This document shows, piece by piece, positions 45,223-54,161 of a stretch of 64,000 nt of DNA. Numbering within the stretch: position 1 is the stretch's first letter; the number at the start of each line of letters is the position of its first letter. This DNA is from Microbacterium hydrocarbonoxydans (lineage in GTDB: Bacteria; Actinomycetota; Actinomycetes; Actinomycetales; Microbacteriaceae). The translations under genes and the position numbers were made by a program. The DNA lies in the NCBI RefSeq assembly GCF_023715885.1, contig NZ_JAMBOY010000001.1, positions 620,001-684,000 of the forward strand, in the 5' to 3' direction. The notes under the pieces are model-generated. The model saw only the letters and a program-made list of their open reading frames with translations, made no database searches and was not told the DNA's origin.

Positions 45223-46054
45223 CGTCTCCGTCCTCGACGCGCAGGACGTGGTCGTGCGCTACCCAGGCAACCCGCCGATCGTCGCGGTCGACCGGGTGTC
45301 GATGCAGGTCGCGCCGGGCGAGACGGTCGCGCTGGTCGGCGAGTCCGGCAGCGGCAAGTCCAGCCTCGCCCGGGCGGTCGTCGGCATCGAGAAGCTCGCC
45401 GCCGGAGAGGTGCGGTTCCGCGAGGCGCCGGTCACGCCGCTCGGTATCCGTCGCCGCAAGCTCGCGCTGACCGGCATCCAGATGGTGTTCCAGGATCCGT
45501 CGACATCGCTGAACCCGCGCCGCCGGGTGGGTGACCAGATCGCCGACGGCATCGCGACCGCCCGTGCGCGCGGCGCCGAGGGATCGCGCGTCGAGGAGTG
45601 GCTCGAGCGCGTCGGGCTCCCGGCTCAGGTCGCGACCCGGTTCCCGCACCAGTTCTCGGGCGGGCAGAAGCAGCGCATCGCGATCGCCAGAGCTCTTGCC
45701 GCGCGGCCGTCGCTGCTCGTGGCCGACGAGCCGATCTCGGCGCTCGACGCCTCGACCCAGACCAGCGTCGCCGGACTCATGCGCGACCTCGTCGCCGAGG
45801 CCGGCGCCGGGATGCTGTTCATCTCGCACGACCTCGCGGTGGTCCGCCGCATCGCCGACCGCACCTTCGTCATGTACGCGGGGCGCGTGCTCGAATCGGG
45901 ACCCACCGACCGCGTGTGGGCGGCGCCGCAGCATCCGTACACCCGAGCTCTGCTCGCGGCCATCCCGGAGCCGGACGGCGCAGGGCGCATCCCCGCCGCG
46001 CCGTCGACCGAGGAGCGGATCGTCTGGTCGGAGATCCCGCCGGTCATCGGCTGA
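45215..46054 (+). CDS. Oligopeptide ABC transporter ATP-binding protein (DppF/OppF type)
   Basis: 279 residues. Walker A GESGSGKSS near residue 43, Q-loop FQDPSTSLNPRR, signature FSGGQKQRIAIA, Walker B SLLVADEPISALD, H-loop ISHDLAV, then APQHPYTRALLAAIPEPD, the usual OppF tail. ATG 45215 lies inside the end of the preceding ATPase. It closes the five-gene transporter operon. Confidence 0.95.
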   Translation: MSDVSVLDAQDVVVRYPGNPPIVAVDRVSMQVAPGETVALVGESGSGKSSLARAVVGIEKLAAGEVRFREAPVTPLGIRRRKLALTGIQMVFQDPSTSLNPRRRVGDQIADGIATARARGAEGSRVEEWLERVGLPAQVATRFPHQFSGGQKQRIAIARALAARPSLLVADEPISALDASTQTSVAGLMRDLVAEAGAGMLFISHDLAVVRRIADRTFVMYAGRVLESGPTDRVWAAPQHPYTRALLAAIPEPDGAGRIPAAPSTEERIVWSEIPPVIG

Positions 46055-46092
46055 CCTGCGAGGGCGCCGCGCGCGTTCTGCCGCGCACGTAT

Positions 46093-46161
46093 CGCAGGAG
46101 ATCGCACGCCTGGGAGGACCGGATGCGACGGATGCTCCTGCGCAGCGTGCGATCTCCTGCG
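46093..46161. repeat. Long inverted repeat after the peptide transporter
   Basis: Perfect 17-bp arms (46093-46109 with 46145-46161, containing GCAGGAGATCGCACGC) around a 35-nt spacer. The spacer holds a third partial copy, CTCCTGCGC. It probably ends the transporter operon and shields it from the convergent lipoprotein gene. Confidence 0.7.
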
Positions 46162-46228
46162 CAACGACACACCAGGGACAGCGAAGCGGGCCGGGGCATC
46201 AGCCCCGACCCGCTTCCTCAGCTCTCGA

Positions 46229-46933
46229 TCAGAGCGGTGCGACGATGTCCTGCTTCACGTCCCACTCGGTGATCTCGAGCGCGGTCTCGATCGACTGACC
46301 GGCGGCCTCCGTGGCGCCGGTGGTCGCGAGCACGATGTAGTCGGCGGTGACCTCGTAGGTCATGTCGACGGAGACGCCCTGCTGCTCGGCGGTGCCCGTC
46401 AGGATGTAGACGTCCTGACCGAGGCGCGAGCCCTTGCCCGTGACGGTGAACTCGCCCGACAGCGCGCCGGCCGCGACGGCCGGGTCGGTGTCGTTCGCGG
46501 TGGCAGCGGCCTGGCTGAGGCCCGCGACGATCGGGTCGGACGAGTTCGGGTCCGCGACCTGCCACTCGCCGGTCGACGACTTGACCCACGCGTCGTCGCC
46601 GATCACGACGACCGAGCCCATCGGGGTCGACCACGCGATGGCCTCGTTCGAGGGGTTGTACTGTGCCGTGGTCTCCATGCCGAGCACCGTCATCTTGGCG
46701 GCGTAGCCCTGCGAGTCGGTCATCGCCTCGGTGATGCACCCGCCGAGGGTGGCCCCGTCGACGGTCGCACCCACGCTGAGCTCCGGGCAGTCGGATGCGG
46801 GAGCGGTGCTCTCCTCCGCGGCGGGCGTGGACGACGCCGTGTCGTCCTTCGGCTCGTCCGCGGGTGCAGAACAGCCGGTGAGCAGGATGGCGGCGGCCAG
46901 GACGATGCCTGCCCCGATCTTGTTGACGCGCAT
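46229..46933 (-). CDS. Hypothetical lipoprotein
   Basis: 234 residues. Lipoprotein signal [12 protein letters not shown] near residues 11-22, then a T/E/P-rich linker and a predicted beta-strand-rich domain with possible disulfide cysteines ([15 protein letters not shown]). ATG 46933 follows AAGGGGGA; the longer frame to 46981 has no better start. No family is recognised; it has the layout of LppX/LprG-like lipoproteins only in a very general sense. Convergent with the peptide transporter. Confidence 0.8.
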   Translation of the reverse strand: MRVNKIGAGIVLAAAILLTGCSAPADEPKDDTASSTPAAEESTAPASDCPELSVGATVDGATLGGCITEAMTDSQGYAAKMTVLGMETTAQYNPSNEAIAWSTPMGSVVVIGDDAWVKSSTGEWQVADPNSSDPIVAGLSQAAATANDTDPAVAAGALSGEFTVTGKGSRLGQDVYILTGTAEQQGVSVDMTYEVTADYIVLATTGATEAAGQSIETALEITEWDVKQDIVAPL

Positions 46934-47039
46934 GCGCGTTCCCCCTTCGGTCGTCTGTGCGCGCTGACGATCAGCACGCACCCCACCAGCATGCCAGCCC
47001 GTCGCCGGCGGACTGGCAGCACCGCAGAGGAAACTCCGC

Positions 47040-47045
47040 TAGACT
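47040..47045 (+). promoter_or_regulatory. Probable -10 of the rpsF operon
   Basis: TAGACT is placed so that transcription would start near 47052, giving a leader of about 110 nt before rpsF. The -35 is not clear. Confidence 0.45.
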
Positions 47046-47113
47046 GACGAGGTTGTCTGCCCTCAGGCGCCCACTCGGATGCCCGGACGGACGACGTGCT
47101 ACACACCCTCCTG

Positions 47114-47134
47114 CTTCCGGGAAAGTCCCGGAAG
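47114..47134 (+). promoter_or_regulatory. rpsF leader hairpin (possible S6:S18 autoregulatory element)
   Basis: Perfect 9-bp stem CTTCCGGGA/TCCCGGAAG with AAG loop, 27 nt before the rpsF GTG. S6:S18 leader RNAs are known before rpsF operons in many bacteria; this is a candidate for one. Confidence 0.4.
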
Positions 47135-47161
47135 CCGTTCTAGTCCGAAGGAGGTGGGTAA

Positions 47162-47530
47162 GTGACGCACCAGTACGAACTCATGGTCATTCTGACCCCC
47201 GAGATCGACGAGCGCCAGGTCGCTCCTACGCTCGACAAGTTCCTCAAGGTCATCACCAACGATGGTGGCTCTATCGAGAACGTCGACGTCTGGGGCAAGC
47301 GCCGTTTCGCGTACGAGATCCAGAAGAAGACCGAGGGCATCTACGCCGTCGTCAACTTCACCGCGACCAGCGAGGCCACGCAGGAGCTCGACCGTCAGCT
47401 CAAGCTGAACGAGCAGATCATGCGCACCAAGGTGCTGCGTGCCGAGGAGGCTCAGGCGATGATCGCTTCCGAGGCCAAGCGCGCCGAGGAGAAGGCCGCC
47501 CGCAAGTCCGCCAAGGCAGCGAAGGCGTAA
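47162..47530 (+). CDS. rpsF: 30S ribosomal protein S6
   Basis: 122 residues of the S6 family: [18 protein letters not shown] start, [21 protein letters not shown] core, and a basic A/K-rich tail ([13 protein letters not shown]). Binds 16S rRNA with S18. The GTG start has a strong GAAGGAGGTG site before it. First gene of rpsF-ssb-rpsR-rplI. Confidence 0.98.
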   Translation: MTHQYELMVILTPEIDERQVAPTLDKFLKVITNDGGSIENVDVWGKRRFAYEIQKKTEGIYAVVNFTATSEATQELDRQLKLNEQIMRTKVLRAEEAQAMIASEAKRAEEKAARKSAKAAKA

Positions 47531-47535
47531 GTCTC

Positions 47536-48039
47536 ATGGCCGGCGAAACAGTCATCACCGTGGTGGGAAACCTCACGGCCGACCCCGAACTGCGCTACAC
47601 GCAGAACGGACTGCCGGTGGCGAACTTCACCATCGCGTCGACCCCGCGCAACTTCGACCGTCAGGCGAACGAGTGGAAGGACGGCGAAGCGCTGTTCCTC
47701 CGCGCGTCGGTCTGGCGCGAGTTCGCCGAGCACGTGGCGGGTTCGCTGACCAAGGGCATGCGCGTCATCGCGCAGGGCCGTCTGCGTCAGCGCTCCTACC
47801 AGGACCGCGAGGGCAACCAGCGCACCGCGATCGAGCTGGAGGTCGACGAGATCGGCCCCTCGCTCCGGTACGCGACTGCGCAGGTCACGCGTGCGGCGTC
47901 GAACGGTGGCGGCGGTGGCGGACAGTCCCGTCCCGCTCAGCAGCAGGTGTCGGAGGAGCCGTGGTCCACGCCCGGCTCGTCGACCAGCGCCGATGCCTGG
48001 AGCACTCCGGGCAGCTTCGGCGACGACACCCCCTTCTGA
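47536..48039 (+). CDS. ssb: Single-stranded DNA-binding protein
   Basis: 167 residues. OB-fold N-terminal ~110 residues ([30 protein letters not shown] read in pieces; [17 protein letters not shown]), a G/S/Q-rich flexible linker, and the acidic tip DDTPF that recruits partners. Coats ssDNA at forks. ATG 47536 lies 5 nt after rpsF; the larger open frame to 46957 is non-coding before this. Confidence 0.97.
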   Translation: MAGETVITVVGNLTADPELRYTQNGLPVANFTIASTPRNFDRQANEWKDGEALFLRASVWREFAEHVAGSLTKGMRVIAQGRLRQRSYQDREGNQRTAIELEVDEIGPSLRYATAQVTRAASNGGGGGGQSRPAQQQVSEEPWSTPGSSTSADAWSTPGSFGDDTPF

Positions 48040-48088
48040 AACAGATCTCCGGATGCTGCGGCATCCGTCTCATAACTAAGGAAAACCA

Positions 48089-48343
48089 ATGGCTGGAAAG
48101 TCGAGCGGCGACCGCCGCAAGCCGCGGAAGGGCGCGAAGAACGCCGCTCCCGCGAAGTCGATCCGGGTCGGTGTCATCGATTACAAGGATGTCTCCACCC
48201 TTCGCAAGTTCATCTCGGAGCGTGGAAAGATCCGCGCCCGTCGTATCACCGGTGTCTCCGTGCAGGAGCAGCGTCTGATCGCTCGCGCGATCAAGAACGC
48301 TCGCGAGATGGCTCTCCTGCCCTACGCCGGCGCTGGCCGCTGA
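48089..48343 (+). CDS. rpsR: 30S ribosomal protein S18
   Basis: 84 residues, S18 family: [34 protein letters not shown] and [20 protein letters not shown], read in pieces. The N-terminus is very basic and lacks CxxC zinc motifs, so it is a zinc-independent (C-) version. 49 nt after ssb. Confidence 0.98.
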   Translation: MAGKSSGDRRKPRKGAKNAAPAKSIRVGVIDYKDVSTLRKFISERGKIRARRITGVSVQEQRLIARAIKNAREMALLPYAGAGR

Positions 48344-48354
48344 GGGGTACCGAC

Positions 48355-48807
48355 ATGGCAAAGCTGATTCTCACGAACGAGGTCGCCGGGCTCGGAAGCG
48401 CCGGTGACGTGGTCGAGGTCAAGAACGGGTACGCCCGCAATTACCTCATCCCCCAGGGCTTCGCTACGGCGTGGACCCGCGGTGGCGAAAAGCAGGTCGC
48501 TTCGATCCAGGCTGCTCGTCAGGCCCGCGCGATCCACGACCGCGACGAGGCCGTGGCGCTGAAGAACTCGATCGAAGACACCAAGGTCCGCCTGGCCGTC
48601 AAGGCCGGCAACGAGGGTCGTCTCTTCGGTTCGGTCAAGACCGCCGATGTCGCCGACGCTGTCGCGGCTGCCGGTCTCGGTTCGATCGACAAGCGCAAGG
48701 TGCACATCACCTCCGCGATCAAGTCGGTCGGCGAGCACGAGGCCACCGTCCGTCTGCACGACGACGTGACCGCTGTCATCACCCTGCAGGTCGTCGCCGC
48801 CAAGTAA
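48355..48807 (+). CDS. rplI: 50S ribosomal protein L9
   Basis: 150 residues, L9 family with its two-domain layout: [35 protein letters not shown], a long connecting helix, then [14 protein letters not shown] and [17 protein letters not shown], all read in pieces. It ends the rpsF operon and is followed directly by a strong terminator. Confidence 0.98.
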   Translation: MAKLILTNEVAGLGSAGDVVEVKNGYARNYLIPQGFATAWTRGGEKQVASIQAARQARAIHDRDEAVALKNSIEDTKVRLAVKAGNEGRLFGSVKTADVADAVAAAGLGSIDKRKVHITSAIKSVGEHEATVRLHDDVTAVITLQVVAAK

Positions 48808-48821
48808 GCGACGTCTCCGCG

Positions 48822-48857
48822 AGAACGCCCTCTGTCCCTCGGGACAGGGGGCGTTCT
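48822..48857 (+). terminator. Terminator of the rpsF operon
   Basis: Arms 48822-48838 and 48841-48857 pair at 16 of 17 positions (one G-T type mismatch) with a tight CTCG turn, 14 nt beyond the rplI stop. Confidence 0.85.
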
Positions 48858-49088
48858 GCATCCCCTCTCCCGTCCCCTCCCGTCCCCTCTCCGTCCCGTC
48901 TCCGGACCGAGGCGCCGTCCCGCCTCCGTCCCCGCCGAAACCCACCTTCCGCGTCGAAGCCCACCACCCGCGACGTCCGGGGTGGTGGGTCTGAACGCGG
49001 GTGGTGGGTTTCGGCGCAAGTGGGGGCGGGGGAGAGGGGATGCCGAGGGCATGGCGGATGCCCCGTGCTGGGGACACGGGGCATCCGC
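48858..49088. repeat. Large nested inverted-repeat region between rplI and the chaplin-like gene
   Basis: Part of a 405-nt stretch without a gene (48808-49212). The outer perfect 14-bp arms are 48858-48871/49030-49043. An inner imperfect palindrome has 34-nt arms (48935-48968 with 48981-49014) and a 12-nt loop. A third perfect 14-bp hairpin is at 49054-49067/49075-49088 (GCGGATGCCCCGTG and complement). The rest of the stretch is C- or G-rich and shows nothing else. Confidence 0.7.
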
Positions 49089-49212
49089 GTGCTGCGCGGC
49101 GTCGCGTTCCACCGGCGGGCGGGGGAGGGGTCCCCCTCCCGACAGTCCGGGACCCGCGCACCGGCGGTGCGGCGCCTCCTCCCCCGAGGACGCAGCACCA
49201 CCGGGACCTGGG

Positions 49213-51036
49213 TCACGCGGTCAGGCGGCGACGCAGCAGCATCCCTGCTCCGAGGAGCAGCAGCACTGCGGCGAGGGCGGCGAGACCCGTGGAGGAGGCG
49301 TCACCCGTCTGGGCGAGTCCCTGCGACGAACCGGCTGCGGTCACGGCTCCGCCCGACGACATCGCAGTCGCCGTCGTGGTCGGGGTCGTGCCGGGCGTGG
49401 TGCCGGGGTCCGTTCCCGGGTCTGTGCCCGGGTCGGTGCCGGGGTCGGTGCCCGGGTCGGTGCCGGGGCCGGTCACCGTGCTGTCGCCTCCGACCGAGAC
49501 GGCGTTGCCGCCGAGGGTGATCGGGAGGGTGATGGGCGCGGTGATCTGCGTCCCGCCGAGGATGCCGTCGTCACCGGTGGTCACGCCACCCGTGGTCGGG
49601 CCACCCGTCGTCGGGGCTCCGGTGGTCGAACCGCCGGTGACCTCGCTGTCTCCGAGGACGGAGATCGCGTTGCCGGTGCCCGTCACCGGAGCGGTGACGG
49701 GAGCGGTGACCTGGGTACCGCCGAGGATGCCGTCGTCACCGGAGGTGGCGCCTCCGGTCGAGGTGCCGCCGTTGGCCGGAGTGGCCGGAGCGGTTCCGCC
49801 CGTGACGTCGCTGTCTCCGAGGACGGAGATCGCGTTGCCGGTGGCGGTCACGGGAGCGGTGACGGGAGCGGTCACCTGCGTGCCGCTCGCGACACCCTCG
49901 TCGCCGTTCGTGGTCGCGCCCGTCGACGGAGCCGTCGAACCCGCCGGACCGGCCGGCGTGGAGCCGCCGTCGGTCGCGCTGTCGCCCAGCAGGGAGATCG
50001 CGTTGCCGGTGGCGGTCACGGGAGCGGTGACGGGAGCGGTGACCTGAGTGCCGCCCAGCACGCTGTCGTCGCCGGAGGTCGAGGCCTCGGTCGATGGAGC
50101 TCCCGAGCCGGTGGGAGCCGCAGCGGAGGTGCCGCCCGCGACATCGCTGTCACCGAGGAGGGAGATGGCGTTGCCGCTGACGTTCACCGGGGCGGTGATC
50201 GGCGCGGTCACCTGGCTGCCGCCCAGGATGCCGTCGTCTCCGGTCGTGGTCGGACCCGTGGCGGGTGCGGAGGAGCCTGCCGGCGCAGCCGGAGCCGTGC
50301 CGCCCTCGCTCGAGCTGTCGCCCAGGAGGGAGATGGCGTTGCCGCTGACGTTCACCGGCGCGGTGATCGGCGCGGTCACCTGCGTGCCGCTCGCGACGCC
50401 GTCGTCACCCGAGGTGCTCGGCGCTGCGGCGTCCGACATGCCGGATCCGGATGCCGGTGCCGCGGCGTCCTGTCCGGTCGAAGCGCTGTCGCCGAGGAGC
50501 GAGAGCGAGTTGCCGGTGACGGTGATCGGCACGTCGACGTCGAGCAGCGCCTGCGAACCCGAGAGCACGCCGTCGGCGCCGTTCGTGGTGACCGACGGGG
50601 TGGCGGCGGGGGCTGCCGGTGCGGGTGCGGGTGCTGCCGGTGCGCTCGACGAGTCGCCCAGGAGGCTGATGCCGTTGCCGCTCACCGTCACGGGGACGGT
50701 GACGGCGACGACCGCCTGGGTGCCAGACGCGACACCGTCGTCGCCGCTCGTCGCCGGGGCGGGCGCAGGTGCGGGAGCCGGGGCGGGAGCGGGAGCCGGT
50801 GCCGGGGCCGGTGCCGGGGCGGGCGCCGGAGCCGCCTGAGCGGAGGAATCTCCGAGCAGCGAGATCGCGTTGTCGACGATCGTGACGGGCACCGAGATGG
50901 GGGCGTCCGCCTGCGTTCCCGAGAGCAGTCCGTCTGCTCCCGAGGTGTCGGCCGCGTTGGCGGCCGTCGCGCCGAACAGGGTGACCCCGCCGGCGATGAG
51001 CGTGCCCCACAGGGCCCGCTTGAGGATGGTGCGCAT
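49213..51036 (-). CDS. Chaplin-like repeat surface protein with LAxTG anchor
   Basis: 607 residues. Signal peptide about 1-28 (LWGTLIAGGVTLFGATAANA). Nine ~33-residue modules follow, each with a GDDG(I/V)xxGTQVTAPVTAPVxxxGNAIS(L/V)LGDS pattern, separated by A/P/G/T-rich linkers at ~60-residue spacing. The modules resemble the chaplin domain of Streptomyces (GNQ...VPV...CGN...VVG) but lack cysteines. The C-terminus has LAQTG, a hydrophobic helix and RRRLTA, the LAxTG-type signal used by class E sortases. Probably covalently wall-anchored; amyloid-like or hydrophobic coat function is inferred. ATG 51036 follows AGGAGAAGG. Confidence 0.8.
   Translation of the reverse strand: MRTILKRALWGTLIAGGVTLFGATAANAADTSGADGLLSGTQADAPISVPVTIVDNAISLLGDSSAQAAPAPAPAPAPAPAPAPAPAPAPAPAPATSGDDGVASGTQAVVAVTVPVTVSGNGISLLGDSSSAPAAPAPAPAAPAATPSVTTNGADGVLSGSQALLDVDVPITVTGNSLSLLGDSASTGQDAAAPASGSGMSDAAAPSTSGDDGVASGTQVTAPITAPVNVSGNAISLLGDSSSEGGTAPAAPAGSSAPATGPTTTGDDGILGGSQVTAPITAPVNVSGNAISLLGDSDVAGGTSAAAPTGSGAPSTEASTSGDDSVLGGTQVTAPVTAPVTATGNAISLLGDSATDGGSTPAGPAGSTAPSTGATTNGDEGVASGTQVTAPVTAPVTATGNAISVLGDSDVTGGTAPATPANGGTSTGGATSGDDGILGGTQVTAPVTAPVTGTGNAISVLGDSEVTGGSTTGAPTTGGPTTGGVTTGDDGILGGTQITAPITLPITLGGNAVSVGGDSTVTGPGTDPGTDPGTDPGTDPGTDPGTTPGTTPTTTATAMSSGGAVTAAGSSQGLAQTGDASSTGLAALAAVLLLLGAGMLLRRRLTA
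49402..49470 (-). repeat. 12-nt tandem repeat coding GTDP units
   Basis: Five tandem GTDP codon units in the chaplin-like gene, just before the LAQTG wall-anchor region; approximate bounds. A likely wall-spanning linker prone to length change. Confidence 0.75.
50757..50834 (-). repeat. Alanine-proline codon repeat
   Basis: About a dozen AP dipeptides between chaplin-like modules 1 and 2; approximate bounds. An extended, rigid linker. Confidence 0.75.
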
Positions 51037-51143
51037 GATGTCCTTCTCCTGACTGGAATCGAGTCGTCTGATGTGGGTGCGCGCGAAGTGAGTGCGCGCG
51101 CAGCACGGCATCTGTCGCTCACGAGGAGCGACCGGACGACCCG

Positions 51144-52145
51144 TCAGTCGGGGGAGACGTCGGTGTCGGCGACCAGCGACGTCGGCAGGACGTCGTCGGG
51201 TGCGCCGGGGGTGCGCTCCACGGCACGGAGCGCGAAGGGGCCCACGTCGCTGAGACGCGCGTGGGAGAGACCGGAGGCGCCGTTGGAACCGGCGGACGCG
51301 GGAATGGCGGGCGAACCCCCGTGCGAGGGAGACGGAGCCTTCTCCTCGTCGGGAGAGGGCACACTTGTGCCCGGGGAAGCGGGGGCGGTCACCGGCTCGG
51401 CTTCGGCGATCGCGAGATTCGCGGCTGCCGGGGCTGCTGGCAGACGGGTACCCCGCGTCTGCGAGCCCGACACGGCGGATGCCGGGGAAACCGGGCGATC
51501 CGCGGCGATTCCCGAGGTCGGGTCGAGGGCGACGAGCACCGGGGGCAGAGTGTTCTCGACGACCCCGCCGACGACGGCGGTGGTCTCGTCGACGACTCCG
51601 ACGACGTCGGTGAGCAGGGTGTTCACGCCCAGGCCGTCGACGAGCCTGCCGACGATCGGCAGGGCCGAGACGGCGTTCTGCACCGGGCGGACGATCTGCG
51701 AGACCGGAGCATCCTGCAGCAGGTCGGTGACCGGAGCCACGGCGGCCTGCGCGGTGTCGGTGACGGTCTCGACGACGGGTGCGGTCGCCGGTCCGACGAC
51801 GGGAACCGCCGCGACGGTCTCGGTCACCGTCTCGACGACGGCGGGGGCTGCCTGCTGCACAGGTGCGGCCACGTGCTCGACGACCGGAGCCACCACCTCG
51901 GTGACGACGGGAGCCACGACCTCGGTGACCACGGGCTGCGTGACCGCGGTCACGGTGCTGCCGACGGTGGAGACGGTCTGACTCACGAGCGAGGAGACGC
52001 CGTCGAGAAGGGGAGCATCGGAGTGCTCGTCGGCGTGCGCGGAGGAGCCACCCGTGAGGATCGTGATCGCGGCCCACGCGACAGCGCCCACGCCACCCCA
52101 GAGGACGGCGGCGGGTACGCCGCGTCGGGTTGCTTGAGCGTTCAC
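51144..52145 (-). CDS. Secreted V/T/A-rich protein next to the chaplin-like gene
   Basis: 333 residues from GTG 52145, preceded by GGGAGGG. Signal-anchor VLWGGVGAVAWAAITILTGGSSAHA, then long heptad-free stretches of V, T, A and P (VVTEVVAPVVTEVVAPVVEHVAAP, read in pieces) and an acidic/serine-rich C-terminus. No wall-sorting motif. Not recognised. Same strand as, and 107 nt upstream of, the chaplin-like gene, so the two are probably co-expressed. The frame remains open to 52187 with no better site. Confidence 0.75.
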   Translation of the reverse strand: MNAQATRRGVPAAVLWGGVGAVAWAAITILTGGSSAHADEHSDAPLLDGVSSLVSQTVSTVGSTVTAVTQPVVTEVVAPVVTEVVAPVVEHVAAPVQQAAPAVVETVTETVAAVPVVGPATAPVVETVTDTAQAAVAPVTDLLQDAPVSQIVRPVQNAVSALPIVGRLVDGLGVNTLLTDVVGVVDETTAVVGGVVENTLPPVLVALDPTSGIAADRPVSPASAVSGSQTRGTRLPAAPAAANLAIAEAEPVTAPASPGTSVPSPDEEKAPSPSHGGSPAIPASAGSNGASGLSHARLSDVGPFALRAVERTPGAPDDVLPTSLVADTDVSPD

Positions 52146-52684
52146 GTCGGCTTCCCTCCCCGAAAGACGATCGTTACTGAATCCCACTTCAATGTGGAGG
52201 AGACGATACTCGCAGAATATTGCCCTGTCTAGACCGATCTGCTAGCGCATCGATGACAGTTCGCGCAGGAATGGCAACGCCGTGACCGACGACGCGCCCG
52301 GTGAAATCTGCGCTTGACTTTCCCCAGGTTCTACACATCCCTCCACGGATTCCGAGAACCTTCAACGTTCACTTGAAGCACTTTCTCATCCACAGGGTGA
52401 GGAATGACTAATTGCCTGGTCGAAAGCAAAAAGCGATCGCAAAGTTCCGGTACTCCACCGGGTTATCCACACCCGTTCTGCACAGACACTCCGGACTTCT
52501 CCGCACGCTCTCCACATGGTTATCCACAGGCCGTGTTGCGACCGAAAACACCCGCTCGTAGCGTGGTCCAGCGACCCGATGTCGGAAGCCCGTGGTGTGC
52601 TTCGCAGACCGTCTTCCGATCGGAATCAGAGCGCGACGCGAGTCGTGGTGCGCGCCGGGGGACAGTCGCAGCGAAGGGAGCAGT
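52146..52684. promoter_or_regulatory. Divergent spacer before dnaB with DnaA boxes
   Basis: 539 nt without a gene between the V/T-rich protein gene and dnaB. Perfect DnaA boxes TTATCCACA at 52463-52471 and 52520-52528, and a one-mismatch TCATCCACA at 52386-52394. The middle part is the lowest-GC tract seen outside oriC. Promoters for both genes are expected here. Confidence 0.7.
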
Positions 52685-54058
52685 GTGTCGATCGCCGACA
52701 TCTCCGAGGAGCGCCTCGGGGGCCAGCGCAAGCCTGAGCGCACCCCGCCGCACGACCTGCTCGCCGAGCAGAGCGCGCTCGGCGGAATGCTGTTGTCGAA
52801 GGATGCTGTCGCCGACGTGATCGAGACGCTCAAGGGCGCCGACTTCTACATCCCGAAGCACGAGCTCATCTACGAGGCGATCCTGTCCCTCTACTCGCAC
52901 GGCGAGCCCACCGACGTCGTGGCCGTCACCGACGAGCTCATCAAGACCGGTGAGCTGAGCCGCGCCGGCGGCGCCGACTACCTGCACACGCTGACCTCGA
53001 TCGTCCCCACCGCAGCGAACGCCGGGTACTACGCGGGCATCGTCTCGGAGCGCGCGATCCTGCGTCGTCTCGTCGACGCCGGCACACGCATCGTGCAGCT
53101 CGGATATGACGGCCAGGGCGATGCGACCGACATCGTGAACAACGCCCAGGCGGAGATCTACTCCGTCACCGGGTCGGAGACGGCCGAGGACTACGTGCCG
53201 CTCACGGTCGCCGTCGACGCAGCCGTCGAAGAGATCGAGGCGGCCAATGGTCGCGACGGCTCGATGACCGGCATCCCGACCGGGTTCCGCGAGCTCGACG
53301 AGCTGACCAACGGCCTGCACGGCGGACAGATGATCGTCGTCGCCGCCCGACCGGCCATGGGTAAGTCGACCCTCGCGCTCGACTTCGCGCGCGCAGCATC
53401 CATCGGGCATGACTACCCGTCTATCTTCTTCTCGCTCGAGATGGGCAAGAGTGAGATCGCCATGCGTCTGCTCAGCGCCGAGGGGGCGATCCCGCTGCAG
53501 AACATGCGCAAGGGAACGCTCGACCCCCGTGACTGGACGACCGTCGCCTCGACCCGCGGCCGCATCAACGACGCCCCGCTCTACATCGACGACAGCCCGA
53601 ACATGACGCTCGTCGAGATCCGGGCCAAGTGCCGTCGTCTCAAGCAGCGCGCCGGTCTGAAGATGGTCATCATCGACTACCTGCAGCTCATGACGTCGGG
53701 CAAGCGCGTCGAGTCGCGTCAGCAGGAGGTCTCGGAGTTCTCGCGAAGCCTGAAGCTCATCGCCAAGGAGCTGCAGGTCCCCGTGATCGCGCTCTCGCAG
53801 CTGAACCGCGGCCCCGAGCAGCGGCAGGACAAGAAGCCCGCGATCAGCGACCTGCGTGAGTCCGGCTCGATCGAGCAGGACGCCGACATGGTCATCCTGC
53901 TGCACCGCGATTCGGTCTACGACAAGGACGTGCGTCCGGGAGAGGCAGACCTGATCGTCGCCAAGCACCGCAACGGTCCGACCGCGACGATCACCGTCGC
54001 GTTCCAGGGTCACTACTCGCGCTTCGCCGACATGGCCCCGGGCGGCGACTTCAACTGA
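52685..54058 (+). CDS. dnaB: Replicative DNA helicase DnaB
   Basis: 457 residues. N-terminal domain (PPHDLLAEQSALGGMLLS, read in pieces), linker helix, and RecA-like C-terminal domain with Walker A ARPAMGKST, Walker B MVIIDYLQLM, then SQLNRGPEQRQDKKP and the arginine-finger-bearing LRESGSIEQDADMV. No intein, unlike many mycobacterial dnaB genes. GTG 52685 follows AAGGGAG. A hexamer that unwinds DNA at the fork; DnaA boxes upstream suggest DnaA-linked control. Confidence 0.97.
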   Translation: MSIADISEERLGGQRKPERTPPHDLLAEQSALGGMLLSKDAVADVIETLKGADFYIPKHELIYEAILSLYSHGEPTDVVAVTDELIKTGELSRAGGADYLHTLTSIVPTAANAGYYAGIVSERAILRRLVDAGTRIVQLGYDGQGDATDIVNNAQAEIYSVTGSETAEDYVPLTVAVDAAVEEIEAANGRDGSMTGIPTGFRELDELTNGLHGGQMIVVAARPAMGKSTLALDFARAASIGHDYPSIFFSLEMGKSEIAMRLLSAEGAIPLQNMRKGTLDPRDWTTVASTRGRINDAPLYIDDSPNMTLVEIRAKCRRLKQRAGLKMVIIDYLQLMTSGKRVESRQQEVSEFSRSLKLIAKELQVPVIALSQLNRGPEQRQDKKPAISDLRESGSIEQDADMVILLHRDSVYDKDVRPGEADLIVAKHRNGPTATITVAFQGHYSRFADMAPGGDFN

Positions 54059-54161
54059 CTCCCGCGGATCCCGGGGCCGGCGCACGCGCCTACGGGTGCG
54101 CAACGCCTCCGCGATTCTGCAAAACTCGTGAGATCACGACTCTGTTGGGGAGGACAGACTC

